From Pseudomonas sp. GM41(2012) (GTDB lineage: Bacteria > Pseudomonadota > Gammaproteobacteria > Pseudomonadales > Pseudomonadaceae): 64,000 nucleotides of DNA. The stretch is from positions 2,356,001-2,420,000 of the forward strand of contig NZ_AKJN02000006.1 in assembly GCF_000282315.2 (NCBI RefSeq), written 5' to 3'. The translations under genes were made by a program, and so were the position numbers. Every line of letters begins with the position of its first letter. The first letter of the stretch is position 1. A model generated the notes under the pieces. That model worked only from the letters and a program-made list of their open reading frames with translations. It was not told the origin of the DNA and did not search any database. Shown here in pieces: positions 35,833 through 44,335 of the stretch.

Positions 35833-36831
35833 TCAACGCAAAGCCAGGAGTCCTTTCACTAGGGGTTCCAGCTCCAGATCATTGACAGCTTTGACCTTGT
35901 CGATCATCGCCGCCGGCCAACTCTCAAGGCCCAGGCAGGCCCCGAGCATGGCGCCGAGAATCGCCGCGATGGTGTCCGTGTCGCCACCAAGGCTCGCGGC
36001 CATGCACAGCGCTTCGAACGCGTTCATTTCACCAATGGCCACTTGCTGGGCCAAGGCAAACGAGACCACCACCGATTCCTGTGAAGCCACCGAAGTGCCG
36101 ATCACGTCGTACATCAAATCCGCCAACAATGCGTTGTTACTGTCGACGCTGATGGTCCGCGCCCAACTGATGCGCGAGGCAATGCGTCCGCCGGCCACCC
36201 AGTTACCGTGGCCTTCAGCTTGCAGAGCGATTTGCTGGCCTAGGTTCAACGCTTCGCCCAGGTCCATGCCGTTGATACCGGCCGAGACCACCGCCGCCAC
36301 CGCCGCCGCGCTGGAAATGCCCAACGTGGTGTTGTGGGTGACCTGGCAAGCTTGCACGACAGCGTTGATGAATCGCTCAGGATCGGCGACATCCGCCGCG
36401 ATCCCTACCGGCGTGATGCGCATCGCCGCGCCATTGGTGGTGCCGTAGCGCCCCGCTTCTTCCGGCGAGTGGCCGGCGAGGATCATTTCGATGGCACGTT
36501 TGGTCGAAGGGCCGAGCAAGTCTTGCGAGCCCTTGGCCTGCATCGCGGCTTCCCATTCAATCAACCGTTGGGCTAACAGCGACGGTTCGATCCGGCCCTC
36601 GCCTTCAACCAGCAATTGGCCGACCAGAATCGCCTGTTCGGTGTCATCGGTGATCGAGCCTTTGAGCATGTTGGCGGCGATCGGTTGATCGGGGCCTGCG
36701 TCTTCCAGGCCAGTGATTTCGCCGAAGCGCGCCTTGATCTCGGCGCGGCTCAGGGATTGGGTCGGCATGCCCAGGGCATCGCCCAGAGCCAGTCCGTAGA
36801 ACGCGCCCAATGCACGGTTGAGCGCGGTCAT
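35833..36831 (-). CDS. ADP-ribosylglycohydrolase family protein (YegU-like)
   Basis: 332-residue all-helical ARH-fold protein. The binuclear-metal motifs are present: GSITDDTEQAIL (near residue 58) and SLGGDTDTIAAILGAMLGA (near 280), with LGDALGMPTQ at the start. Members remove ADP-ribose from proteins or hydrolyse other N-glycosides. In this setting, beside a permease and sugar kinase, cleavage of a nucleoside-like N-glycosidic bond is more likely than protein de-ADP-ribosylation. It overlaps the GntR gene by 4 bp (ATGA), so regulator and hydrolase are co-translated. Confidence 0.88.
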   Translation of the reverse strand: MTALNRALGAFYGLALGDALGMPTQSLSRAEIKARFGEITGLEDAGPDQPIAANMLKGSITDDTEQAILVGQLLVEGEGRIEPSLLAQRLIEWEAAMQAKGSQDLLGPSTKRAIEMILAGHSPEEAGRYGTTNGAAMRITPVGIAADVADPERFINAVVQACQVTHNTTLGISSAAAVAAVVSAGINGMDLGEALNLGQQIALQAEGHGNWVAGGRIASRISWARTISVDSNNALLADLMYDVIGTSVASQESVVVSFALAQQVAIGEMNAFEALCMAASLGGDTDTIAAILGAMLGACLGLESWPAAMIDKVKAVNDLELEPLVKGLLALR

Positions 36832-37541
36832 TTTGACTCTCCAAACTGCAGGTGCAGACGAAAATGCACCGGATCGAGCAAGCTTTCGACCTGCTCCATG
36901 AAGCGGTTTTGCCGGTCGTAAGTGGTGCGCAAGGCCTTGAGGAACACCGTGCCTTCCGGACGGCCGAGCAGTTCGGCGTCTTCGGCGTTCAAGGGTTCAG
37001 CGCCGATCCATTGATCGCCGCGCTCGCCGATATAGCCGTAGGCGGCCAGGGTGATGGTCAGGGAGTTGTCGATAAGGCCGACCCGCGGCAGGCTTTCCAG
37101 GCCTCCGGTGGCGGGCATCAATGAGCGTTCAAGGGAGACCAGCTTGCCTTCGTTGGAACGGCGGCGGCGGTCGAGGGTGATGAATTGGTCGGTGCCGAAA
37201 CGTGGCAGCAGGTCAGGACGGGTGACCGCCTCCAGCCGCAGCACTTCGGTATTGATCAGCGCCCCGCTGTCGGCCAGGGCCTGGGCCCAGCCGCTGCGTT
37301 GATCGAGCACCACGCCGTCGAAGGTGACGATGGAACCCACCCCGCTTTGCGTCGCGATGTAGTTGCGCCGTTTCAACTCAGCCAGGGCTTCGCGCAGCGT
37401 GCCGCGGCTGACTTTGAATTCTTGAGCCAATTGATGCTCGCCCGGCAACAGAAAGCCGTCCTCCATGAGGCCGCTTTCGATGCGCCGGATGAGTTCGTCG
37501 ACCACCCGTTGTTTCTTGTCAAATCGTACCTGTCTAATCAT
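36828..37541 (-). CDS. GntR family regulator with UTRA domain (YegW-like)
   Basis: 237-residue regulator: N-terminal GntR helix-turn-helix (VVDELIRRIESGLMEDGFLLPG, then VSRGTLREALAELKRRNYI) and a C-terminal UTRA ligand-binding domain (about 80-235). I chose ATG at 37541; a TTG two codons upstream is possible, and neither has a good ribosome-binding site, so a leaderless mRNA is conceivable. It heads the minus-strand cluster GntR, glycohydrolase, permease, kinase, and probably represses it until its sugar or nucleoside ligand appears. Confidence 0.87.
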   Translation of the reverse strand: MIRQVRFDKKQRVVDELIRRIESGLMEDGFLLPGEHQLAQEFKVSRGTLREALAELKRRNYIATQSGVGSIVTFDGVVLDQRSGWAQALADSGALINTEVLRLEAVTRPDLLPRFGTDQFITLDRRRRSNEGKLVSLERSLMPATGGLESLPRVGLIDNSLTITLAAYGYIGERGDQWIGAEPLNAEDAELLGRPEGTVFLKALRTTYDRQNRFMEQVESLLDPVHFRLHLQFGESK

Positions 37542-37642
37542 GTACAAAGAGATACCCGAAACGGGCTACAGCGGGCAAGGAATATTTAGGGGAAGTGACG
37601 GGAGGTGGGATGTTCGAAAGCGTGTGGTGTCAGGTGAATCCA

Positions 37643-37804
37643 CCCCTCACCCCAACCCTCTCCCCAAGGGGTAGAGGGGGCTGACCGAGGAGTTTGGAGG
37701 ATTTACTGCGACCTGAAATACCAAGTCGAACTCAGGTTTTGAAAGCGATAGATATCTGCTCCCTTTCCCCCTCTCCCCACTGGGGAGAGGGTTGGGGTGA
37801 GGGG
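37643..37804. repeat. Inverted repeat CCCCTCACCCCAACCCTCTC
   Basis: Perfect 24-nt arms (37643-37666 and 37781-37804) about 114 nt apart. Each has its own short local hairpin (CTCTCCCC with GGGG). This C-rich element is widespread in proteobacterial intergenic DNA. It separates the GntR and araH genes. Confidence 0.85.
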
Positions 37805-37814
37805 GCTCTTGATC

Positions 37815-38783
37815 TCAGCGTTGTTTGAGGCGGTCGATCACGACGGCCAACAGCAAGATCGAGCCGCGAATCACATACTGATAAAACGTATCGATATTCT
37901 TCAGGTTCATCGCATTCTCGATGATCGCCAAAATCAGCACCCCGGCAATCACATGCCGGATCATGCCGATCCCGCCGCTCAACGACACCCCGCCCAACAC
38001 ACACGCCGAGATCACCGTCAGCTCAAAACCCTGGCCAATCATCGGCTGTCCGGACGTCATGCGCGAAGCCAGGATTACCCCGGCCAACGCCCCGATCACG
38101 CCGTGCACGGCAAAGATAATGATCTTGGTCCGGTCAACGTTCACCCCGGCCAGCAACGCTGCTTCCTGGTTACCGCCGATGGCCATGGTGTTGCGCCCGT
38201 AGGTGGTGTAGTTCAGCAGCCAGCCGAAAAACAGGAAGCACACGATGGTGATCAGGATCGGCACCGGCACACCCAGCAACTGGCCGTTACCGAAGACGAA
38301 GAACTGCTCTTGCGACACGCCCACCGCTTTGCCGTTGGCGAAGATGTAAGCCAGGCCGCGAACGATCTGCATGGTCGCCAGAGTGGTGATCAACGCATTG
38401 ACCCGCAACTTGGCGATCACGATGCCGTTGATCAACCCGACGATCAGCCCCATGAACAGCGCCGCCACCACACCGAGAAACACGCTATCGGTGTCGCGCA
38501 TCACCACCGCCGCAACCACGCCGGCGCAGGCAATCACCGAGCCCACCGACAAATCGAAGTGCCCGGACGCCAGGCAATACAACATGGTGCACGCGGCAAT
38601 CCCCGTCGTCGAAATCGCCAGGCCCAGGCCGCGCATGTTCAGCGGCGAGAGGAAGTTGTCGATCAGCAAGGTGCAGAGCACGAAGATCCCGACGGCCGCC
38701 AGCAGCATCACCCAGTCATCGAGAAAGCGCCGCAGGTCCAGAGGTTTGTGCTGGGTGGGCAAAGCGTTGTTTTGGATTGTCAT
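37815..38783 (-). CDS. araH: L-arabinose/galactose ABC transporter permease
   Basis: 322-residue permease of the ribose/arabinose class with about 9-10 membrane segments and LASGHFDLSVGSVIACAGVVAA, the conserved region of these permeases. ATG at 38783 has GAGAGG upstream; a GTG two codons earlier is less well placed. Last gene of araFGH, 9 bp after araG. Together the three import a monosaccharide from the periplasm. Confidence 0.92.
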   Translation of the reverse strand: MTIQNNALPTQHKPLDLRRFLDDWVMLLAAVGIFVLCTLLIDNFLSPLNMRGLGLAISTTGIAACTMLYCLASGHFDLSVGSVIACAGVVAAVVMRDTDSVFLGVVAALFMGLIVGLINGIVIAKLRVNALITTLATMQIVRGLAYIFANGKAVGVSQEQFFVFGNGQLLGVPVPILITIVCFLFFGWLLNYTTYGRNTMAIGGNQEAALLAGVNVDRTKIIIFAVHGVIGALAGVILASRMTSGQPMIGQGFELTVISACVLGGVSLSGGIGMIRHVIAGVLILAIIENAMNLKNIDTFYQYVIRGSILLLAVVIDRLKQR

Positions 38784-38792
38784 AGTCACCTC

Positions 38793-40349
38793 TCAGTTCG
38801 CCACGCCGTCAGCGCGTTGGCGCGGCAAAGCCAGTTGCAGCAGGTTGGATTCATTGGCCTCTGCGCGAGACAACTCGCCGCGCATCGCGCCTTCGCAGAG
38901 CACCAGGATGCGGTCGGAAATACCCATCACTTCCATCAGGTCGCTGGAGACCACAATCACCGCGATGCCGCTGGCGGCCAGGTTGTGGATGATCTGGTAG
39001 ATCTCGGCTTTGGCGCCGATGTCGATGCCGCGAGTCGGTTCGTCGAGCAGCAGCACTTTCATCGGCATCGACAGCCAGCGGCCGAGAATGGCCTTCTGCT
39101 GATTGCCGCCGGACAGGTACATGATTTTCTGCGCCGCGTTGGGGGTCTTCACTTTCAGCGCCTTGATCTGCTTGTCGGCGTTGTCTTTCTCCCACAGGCC
39201 ACGCAACAGGCAGCCGAAGGTGGAATGAGCGCCGCGGGCGCTGATGTTGATGTTTTCGGCGACGCTGGCGAGCGGCAGGATCCCCTCTTTCTTGCGGTCC
39301 TCGGGGCACAGCAGAATCCCGGCGGCAATCGCATCGCGGGGTGAACGCAACTTCAGTTCATGGCCGCGCAATTCCAGGCGTCCGGCGGTGTTGCGCTCAA
39401 GCCCGCTGAGCATGCGGAACAGCTCGGTGCGACCGGCGCCGACCAAACCGAACAGCCCGAGAATCTCGCCTTTGTGCACCTCGAAACTCACCGGTTCACG
39501 CAAACCCGGCCCCAGCAAACCGTCGACCTTGAGCGCCACCGCGCCACGCTGACGTTGGCGGTAATCGTAGATGTCCTGAATGTCGCGACCGACCATGCAG
39601 GTCACCAACTGATCGTGAGTCAGTTCGCTCATGTCTTCGAACGTGCGCACAAAGCGACCGTCCTTGAACACCGTCACCGCGTTGCAGATGCGGAACACTT
39701 CTTCCATGCGATGGGAGACGTAAAGCACCACTTTGCCTTCGTCGCGCAGGCGACCGATGATCGCCATCAAACGATCAATCTCCCGTGCCGACAGGCTGCT
39801 GGTCGGTTCGTCAAACGCGATCACATGCGCACCACGGGACAAGGCCTTGGCGATTTCCACCAGTTGCCGCTGACCGAGGGACAGACGCCCTACTTTCTCT
39901 TGCGGATCGATTTCATCGGCCAGGCCTTTGAGACAGGCCAATGCTTGTTGGCGCAACGCGCCGCGATTGATCAGGCCGAAACTGGCCGGCAGATGACCGA
40001 GGAACAGGTTCTCTGCCACGGTCATTTCCGGGACCAGATGCAACTCTTGATGGATCACGGCGACGCCACTGCCGATGCTGTCGGCGGTGGATTTGAAGAC
40101 CCTCGTCTGCTCGCCGATCTGCAGGTCGCCGCTGCTCGGGGTGTAAGCCCCGCCGAGGATTTTCAGCAGGGTCGATTTACCGGCGCCGTTCTCGCCCATC
40201 AAGGCGTGAACCTGGCCCGGGTGGGCGACGAAGCTGATGCCATCCAGCGCCTTCACCCCGGGAAAGGTCTTGCCGATCCCGTTGAAGCGCAAGCTGCCAC
40301 TGCCACTAAAAGAACAGCTGTTGTGTTGTTGTGTTGTTGTTTGCGCCAT
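38793..40349 (-). CDS. araG: L-arabinose/galactose ABC transporter ATP-binding protein
   Basis: 518-residue double-ATPase protein. First cassette: Walker A GENGAGKST (near residue 53), LSLGQRQLVEIAKAL signature, VIAFDEPTSSL Walker B. Second cassette: GLVGAGRTE Walker A, LSGGNQQKAILGRWL signature, VLLLDEPTRGID. This is the duplicated layout of monosaccharide importers. ATG at 40349 follows GAGGTG. Slightly longer at the N-terminus (a Gln/Ser-rich run) than E. coli AraG. Partner of AraH and AraF. Confidence 0.93.
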   Translation of the reverse strand: MAQTTTQQHNSCSFSGSGSLRFNGIGKTFPGVKALDGISFVAHPGQVHALMGENGAGKSTLLKILGGAYTPSSGDLQIGEQTRVFKSTADSIGSGVAVIHQELHLVPEMTVAENLFLGHLPASFGLINRGALRQQALACLKGLADEIDPQEKVGRLSLGQRQLVEIAKALSRGAHVIAFDEPTSSLSAREIDRLMAIIGRLRDEGKVVLYVSHRMEEVFRICNAVTVFKDGRFVRTFEDMSELTHDQLVTCMVGRDIQDIYDYRQRQRGAVALKVDGLLGPGLREPVSFEVHKGEILGLFGLVGAGRTELFRMLSGLERNTAGRLELRGHELKLRSPRDAIAAGILLCPEDRKKEGILPLASVAENINISARGAHSTFGCLLRGLWEKDNADKQIKALKVKTPNAAQKIMYLSGGNQQKAILGRWLSMPMKVLLLDEPTRGIDIGAKAEIYQIIHNLAASGIAVIVVSSDLMEVMGISDRILVLCEGAMRGELSRAEANESNLLQLALPRQRADGVAN

Positions 40350-40413
40350 AACCACCTCATCACACAGATCAGGCAGCCCCGTCGCCAGGGCCACCGATGA
40401 AATCAACCGTGCC

Positions 40414-41418
40414 TCAGTTCCAGAGGCCGATCTTTTCCAGTTCCTGCTTGAAGTTCTCGCGAGTGATCAGCGTTACGTCGTCCATCGCGGTGTACTTCGG
40501 CGGCTCTTTGCCGGTGGTGACCCACTCGTGCATCATGCTGGCGGTGTTGTAGCCCTCGATGTGCGGGCTCGGCAGCATCGAGCCGAAGAAGCCGCTGTTG
40601 GCCTTCTTCAATTCGCCGATGGCGTCAGTGCCGTTGATGCCGATGCCGATCACGTTGGCCGCGGCAAAACCGGCGCTTTCGGTGGCGCGCACGCCGCCCA
40701 GCACGGTGTTGTCGTTCATGCCGCCGATGATCAGGTTTTTCGCCGCGCTCGGCAGCTTCACCAGCGCCGAATTGGTGGCGTCCATGCTGCCGGGTACGTC
40801 GAGGGTTTTCAGCGCCGAGAACAGGATGTGGTCTTTCGGCATGCCGGCGTCTTCCAGCGCTTTGACCGAACCGTCTGTGCGTTTCTTGCCGGTGTCGAGT
40901 TCGTTGAAGGTGTTGATCACCGCGTAGGTGTCTTTCCAGTCCCAGCCACGTTTCTTCGCTTCGGTGGCCATGGCGCTGCCCTGTTTCTGGCCGACTTCGA
41001 ACGCGGCCATGCCGAGGTACGGAACGTCTTCCATGAACTTGCCGCCGGCATCAACGAAGCGGTCATCGACGGCGATGACTTTCAAACCGTTGAGCTTGGC
41101 CTTGGCCATGATTGCAGGGCCGAGGGATACGTCTGGCGGGCAGATCACAAAGCCCTTGGCACCGTTGGCGGCGAGGCTGTCGATGGCCGAGAGGGTTTTC
41201 TCGCCGTCCGGCACGGCGATCTTGATGACGGTGAAGCCCTTCTCTTTCCCGGCCTTTTCGGCAAATGCCCATTCGGTCTGGAACCAGGGCTCTTCCGCCT
41301 GCTTGACCAGAAAACCGATCTTCACTTCCTCGGCCGCCAGCAACGAACTGCTCAGGCTGACCGCGGTGACCGCCAAAGCGGCACAGCACAGGGAACGGAT
41401 CCCACGACGACGATTCAT
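40414..41418 (-). CDS. araF: Arabinose/galactose-binding periplasmic protein
   Basis: 334-residue binding protein with a signal peptide (LCCAALAVTAVSLSSSLLAA). The mature part is very like E. coli AraF: KIGFLVKQAEEPWFQTEW, VIKIAVPDGEKTLSAIDSLA, GMNDNTVLGGVRATESAGF, IGIGINGTDAI, LLP/MLPSPHIEGY. E. coli AraF binds L-arabinose and D-galactose with similar strength, so either may be the substrate. First gene of araFGH; a GntR-type operator copy lies 70-84 bp upstream. Confidence 0.93.
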   Translation of the reverse strand: MNRRRGIRSLCCAALAVTAVSLSSSLLAAEEVKIGFLVKQAEEPWFQTEWAFAEKAGKEKGFTVIKIAVPDGEKTLSAIDSLAANGAKGFVICPPDVSLGPAIMAKAKLNGLKVIAVDDRFVDAGGKFMEDVPYLGMAAFEVGQKQGSAMATEAKKRGWDWKDTYAVINTFNELDTGKKRTDGSVKALEDAGMPKDHILFSALKTLDVPGSMDATNSALVKLPSAAKNLIIGGMNDNTVLGGVRATESAGFAAANVIGIGINGTDAIGELKKANSGFFGSMLPSPHIEGYNTASMMHEWVTTGKEPPKYTAMDDVTLITRENFKQELEKIGLWN

Positions 41419-41488
41419 AAGCTGACTCCTTGTTATTTTTTTTGAGCGTTATTTGAAAGCCAATCAAACGGTGCAGCTAATAGTCATA

Positions 41489-41502
41489 TCGTATGATGAT
41501 TG
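41489..41502 (-). promoter_or_regulatory. Putative FadR/GntR operator upstream of araF
   Basis: The minus strand reads AATCATCATACGAT, identical over 14 bp to 44336-44349 upstream of the FadR-type gntR gene. The core ATCATACGAT is near-palindromic, as expected for a FadR-type site. Confidence 0.6.
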
Positions 41503-41540
41503 GATTTCAGGCGTAGTTGCGCGCCTGAAACCCGATTGAC

Positions 41541-42359
41541 TCAGTCGTGGTACATGACCGAGCGACCGCCATCGATGGTGATGCACGAGGCATTGATAAA
41601 CGGCGCTTCATCGCTGGCCAGGAAAACGGCGGTCATGGCGACTTCGATCGGCTGGCCGATACGACGTGGCGGGTGCAGATCGAAAGCGCGCTGACGCTCG
41701 GCATGAGGGTCGGCAAAACCGTTCCAGTAATCGACGTTCAGTTGGGTTTCGATGTAACCCGGCGCGATGGCGTTGACGCGAATGCCCTTCGGCGCATATT
41801 CGATGCCCAGGGCGCGGGTCAGGCCGAGCAAACCGTGTTTGGCCACCGGGTACGGGAAGCAGCCGGGAATGATGTGCGTGGAATGGGTCGAGGCGATGTT
41901 GATGATGCTGCCGATGCCCTGCTCGATCATCTGCGGCAGTACCGCTTTGCAGCCATACCAGGCGCCGTCCAGGTCGATGGCGAAGCAACGACGCCAGTCT
42001 TCCTCGGTCATTTCCAGCGGATCGCGGAACACGTTGACCCCGGCGCAGTTGACCAGCACATCGATGCGACCGTGAAGTTCGATCGCCAGTCTGGCCATGG
42101 CGTGCAGGTCTTGCTGGTTGGAAACGTCAGCCTTGATTGCCTGCACGTCGAAGCCTTTGTCCCGCCAGTGCGCCGCGACCTTTTCGACTTTCTCACCCTG
42201 GATATCGCTGATGATCAGCTTGGCCTGCTGGGAAGCGAAGGTCGCGACAATCGCCTCGCCGATACCCTGAGCAGCACCGGTCAGCAGCACGACCTTGTTT
42301 TTCAGGCGCTCACCCTTCGGCGGTTCGGGCACCGGTGGCAAGGAAAGAGGTTCAGCCAT
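41541..42359 (-). CDS. SDR sugar 1-dehydrogenase (D-galactose/L-arabinose type)
   Basis: 272-residue classical SDR: VVLLTGAAQGIGEAIV (about 23-38), NCAGVN, the catalytic serine in NIASTHSTH, and YPVAKHG as Tyr-x3-Lys. A longer N-terminus (MAEPLSLPPVPEPPKGER) precedes the fold. Between araF and an SMP-30 lactonase it is best explained as the dehydrogenase that oxidises the imported aldose at C1 to an aldonolactone. The shared operator with dgoK points to D-galactose as at least one substrate; L-arabinose is an alternative, but no arabinonate dehydratase is in the window. Confidence 0.8.
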   Translation of the reverse strand: MAEPLSLPPVPEPPKGERLKNKVVLLTGAAQGIGEAIVATFASQQAKLIISDIQGEKVEKVAAHWRDKGFDVQAIKADVSNQQDLHAMARLAIELHGRIDVLVNCAGVNVFRDPLEMTEEDWRRCFAIDLDGAWYGCKAVLPQMIEQGIGSIINIASTHSTHIIPGCFPYPVAKHGLLGLTRALGIEYAPKGIRVNAIAPGYIETQLNVDYWNGFADPHAERQRAFDLHPPRRIGQPIEVAMTAVFLASDEAPFINASCITIDGGRSVMYHD

Positions 42360-42497
42360 GGATCAAGACTCCTTTTCGAAGGCACGACAAAAACCGGGCA
42401 TCTGTCGATGTCCGGTCAAAAGGCTTTTTGGAAAATCGCTGCATCACTTCACCTGTTTTGTTTTTTTAAGTGTGAGTGCGTGTAACTGATGGAGCCG

Positions 42498-42557
42498 ACT
42501 ATAAACCCGACTACCAAATAATCTCAATATATAATTTTACATCCCATATTTTGGGAT
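42498..42557 (-). promoter_or_regulatory. Sugar dehydrogenase promoter with 37-bp operator (site B)
   Basis: ATCTCAATATAT (42521-42532), 13-bp spacer ending ATCCC, and ATATTTTGGGAT (42546-42557): the same length, spacer and left arm as site A, with two mismatches in the right arm. Promoter on the minus strand: TTGAGA (complement of 42522-42527), 18 bp, TATAGT (complement of 42498-42503), as at dgoK. It abuts the stop codon of the SMP-30 gene and leaves a leader of about 130 nt before the SDR start. Confidence 0.75.
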
Positions 42558-43433
42558 TCATCCCGCAAACCGCGTACAGGTTTTTCCGGACACATCGACT
42601 TGAATCGACAGTAACGCACCGTCCAACGGATGGTTGAGCGGGCTCGCGGCGCTGGTGATGTACAGGGTTTTGAGGTCTTCACCGCCGAATACGCAACTGG
42701 TGGGGCGGCTGATGGGCAGTTCGAGCACGCGATCAACCTGCCCGTCCGGGGTCAGCCTGAGCAGACAGCTACCATCCCAGCGAGCATTCCAGATGTAACC
42801 CTCGGCATCCATCGCCGAGCCATCGGGGCCGCCACGTTTATGCGGCCCAAACCAGATGTGGGCCGGGTCGAGGTTGCCGTCGGTGCGGATGAAGTACTGG
42901 TAGAGCGTGTTGTCGAGGCTGTCGGCGAAATACACGGTGGTCGCGTCGTCGCTCCACAGCAATGTGTTCGGGATGCCCAACCCGCGAAGCAACGGCGTGA
43001 CCCGAGCATCGCGATCGATGCGAAACAGGCCACCGGAACGCCGGACGATGGGCACGTCTTCACCCTGCTCCCCGATGTTGTTCTGCATGGTGCCGAGCCA
43101 GAGCCGGCCCTGAGCATCGCAGCGGGCTTCATTGGCGCGATTGCCGGGTTGCGGATCGGCGACGCAGAGCAAGGTCAATCGTGGTTCCAGGCCGGGGGAG
43201 TCCAGATCGAGTCGATACACGCCGCTGTTCAACGTCACCAGCGCATCACCGCTTTCGCAAGGGATGAAGGCAGACACGTGCTCGGGCATTTGCCAGATTT
43301 GCACGTTGGCGCCAATCAGCCGCAGCGCCTGTTGACCGGCGATATCAACCCAGTACAGCGCCTGGGTCGGCGCGTCCCAGAACGGGCCTTCGCCCAGTCG
43401 TGCCCGGTGTTCGGTAACCGCGGTCCATTCCAT
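42558..43433 (-). CDS. SMP-30/gluconolactonase family sugar lactonase
   Basis: 291-residue six-bladed propeller lactonase: LGEGPFWDAPTQALYWVDI with the metal-binding Glu near residue 14, NRANEARCDAQGRLWLGTM with Asn and metal ligands (about 100-118), and GPDGSAMDAEGYIWNARWDG (metal Asp, about 205). It would open the aldonolactone produced by the neighbouring SDR to the free aldonate, which DgoD then dehydrates. Upstream of it lies a REP element and then the GntR gene; site B begins right at its stop codon. Confidence 0.88.
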   Translation of the reverse strand: MEWTAVTEHRARLGEGPFWDAPTQALYWVDIAGQQALRLIGANVQIWQMPEHVSAFIPCESGDALVTLNSGVYRLDLDSPGLEPRLTLLCVADPQPGNRANEARCDAQGRLWLGTMQNNIGEQGEDVPIVRRSGGLFRIDRDARVTPLLRGLGIPNTLLWSDDATTVYFADSLDNTLYQYFIRTDGNLDPAHIWFGPHKRGGPDGSAMDAEGYIWNARWDGSCLLRLTPDGQVDRVLELPISRPTSCVFGGEDLKTLYITSAASPLNHPLDGALLSIQVDVSGKTCTRFAG

Positions 43434-43463
43434 GAAACCTCCTGCGTTGTTCTTGTTTTTTAT

Positions 43464-43552
43464 GTGGGAGCGAGCCTGCTCGCGATAGCGGTGTAACAGT
43501 CAACATTGATGCTGAATGTAATGCCCCCATCGCGAGCAGGCTCACTCCTACA
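43464..43552. repeat. REP-type inverted repeat
   Basis: GTGGGAGCGAGCCTGCTCGC near 43464 and its near-complement (GCGAGCAGGCTCACTCC) ending at 43552, between the lactonase and GntR genes. Confidence 0.8.
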
Positions 43553-43565
43553 GGCTTTTGTATTG

Positions 43566-44282
43566 TCAGCTGGCCTTCTTGTCGGCCATGACTTGCGGGT
43601 AGAAGCGCTTGATGGCCAGGTCGGCGTTATCGATCAGGGTCATGCAGGCCCAGACTCCCCGCGCGGCATCCCGGGCGGCGATGGCCTCAGCCATGTCTTT
43701 GTGAATCGGTAGCGTGCGGCGCAGTTCGTCCGGGTCGGCGGCGGACACTTCGAACGACACGGCCAGCAGCGCGCCGAGGGCCGGGACCATTTGTTCGATA
43801 AATTGATTGTGGCTGGCAGCGAGGATGCACTCGTGGAAGAACTGGTCGGCACGGTTGTAATCGATGCCGCTGTCCACTGCCCGCTCCAATGCGTTGTAAG
43901 CCTGAAGGATGGCGTGAACCTGCTCGACGGTAGCGCGCTCGCAAGCCCAGCGTACGGCCATGGGTTCGATGGTGCGGCGCAGGTCGAGCAAGTCGTCGAC
44001 GAAGTTTTCCGGCAAGCCGCTGCGTGACAGCCAGCCTACGACTTGCGGATCGAAGAGGTTCCAGCGGCGCACCGGCAACACCCGCGTACCGACCTTCGGC
44101 CCGACTTCGAGCATGCCCTTGGCGACCAGGGTTTTGATAGCCTCGCGGATAACCGTGCGACTGACACCGAGCTGCTCGCCCAGGTCGGCTTCGACCTTGA
44201 GCGTCTCACCCGGTTTGACTTGTCCCGTGGCGATCCAGCAACCCAGCCAATCGACCGTCGACGCATGAAAACTGCTGGACAT
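43566..44282 (-). CDS. FadR-type GntR family transcriptional regulator
   Basis: 238-residue regulator: helix-turn-helix in LKVEADLGEQLGVSRTVIRE and AIKTLVAKGMLEVGPKVGT (about 28-66) and a FadR C-terminal domain with metal/ligand histidines (FFHECILAASHN, IHKDMAEAI). ATG at 44282 with GAGG upstream is preferred over a GTG two codons earlier. Resembles DgoR-type regulators. Identical 14-bp sites lie upstream of it and of araF, implying autoregulation plus control of the sugar importer. Confidence 0.9.
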   Translation of the reverse strand: MSSSFHASTVDWLGCWIATGQVKPGETLKVEADLGEQLGVSRTVIREAIKTLVAKGMLEVGPKVGTRVLPVRRWNLFDPQVVGWLSRSGLPENFVDDLLDLRRTIEPMAVRWACERATVEQVHAILQAYNALERAVDSGIDYNRADQFFHECILAASHNQFIEQMVPALGALLAVSFEVSAADPDELRRTLPIHKDMAEAIAARDAARGVWACMTLIDNADLAIKRFYPQVMADKKAS

Positions 44283-44335
44283 GGACACCTCAATTCAGAG
44301 ACGGTACAAAGCCGTTCGCGATGGGTGTCCACGCT

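Noticed and set aside
37797..39344. 515-codon open frame on the plus strand over araH and araG
   Set aside because: Shadow frame; araG and araH have complete, recognisable motifs on the other strand.
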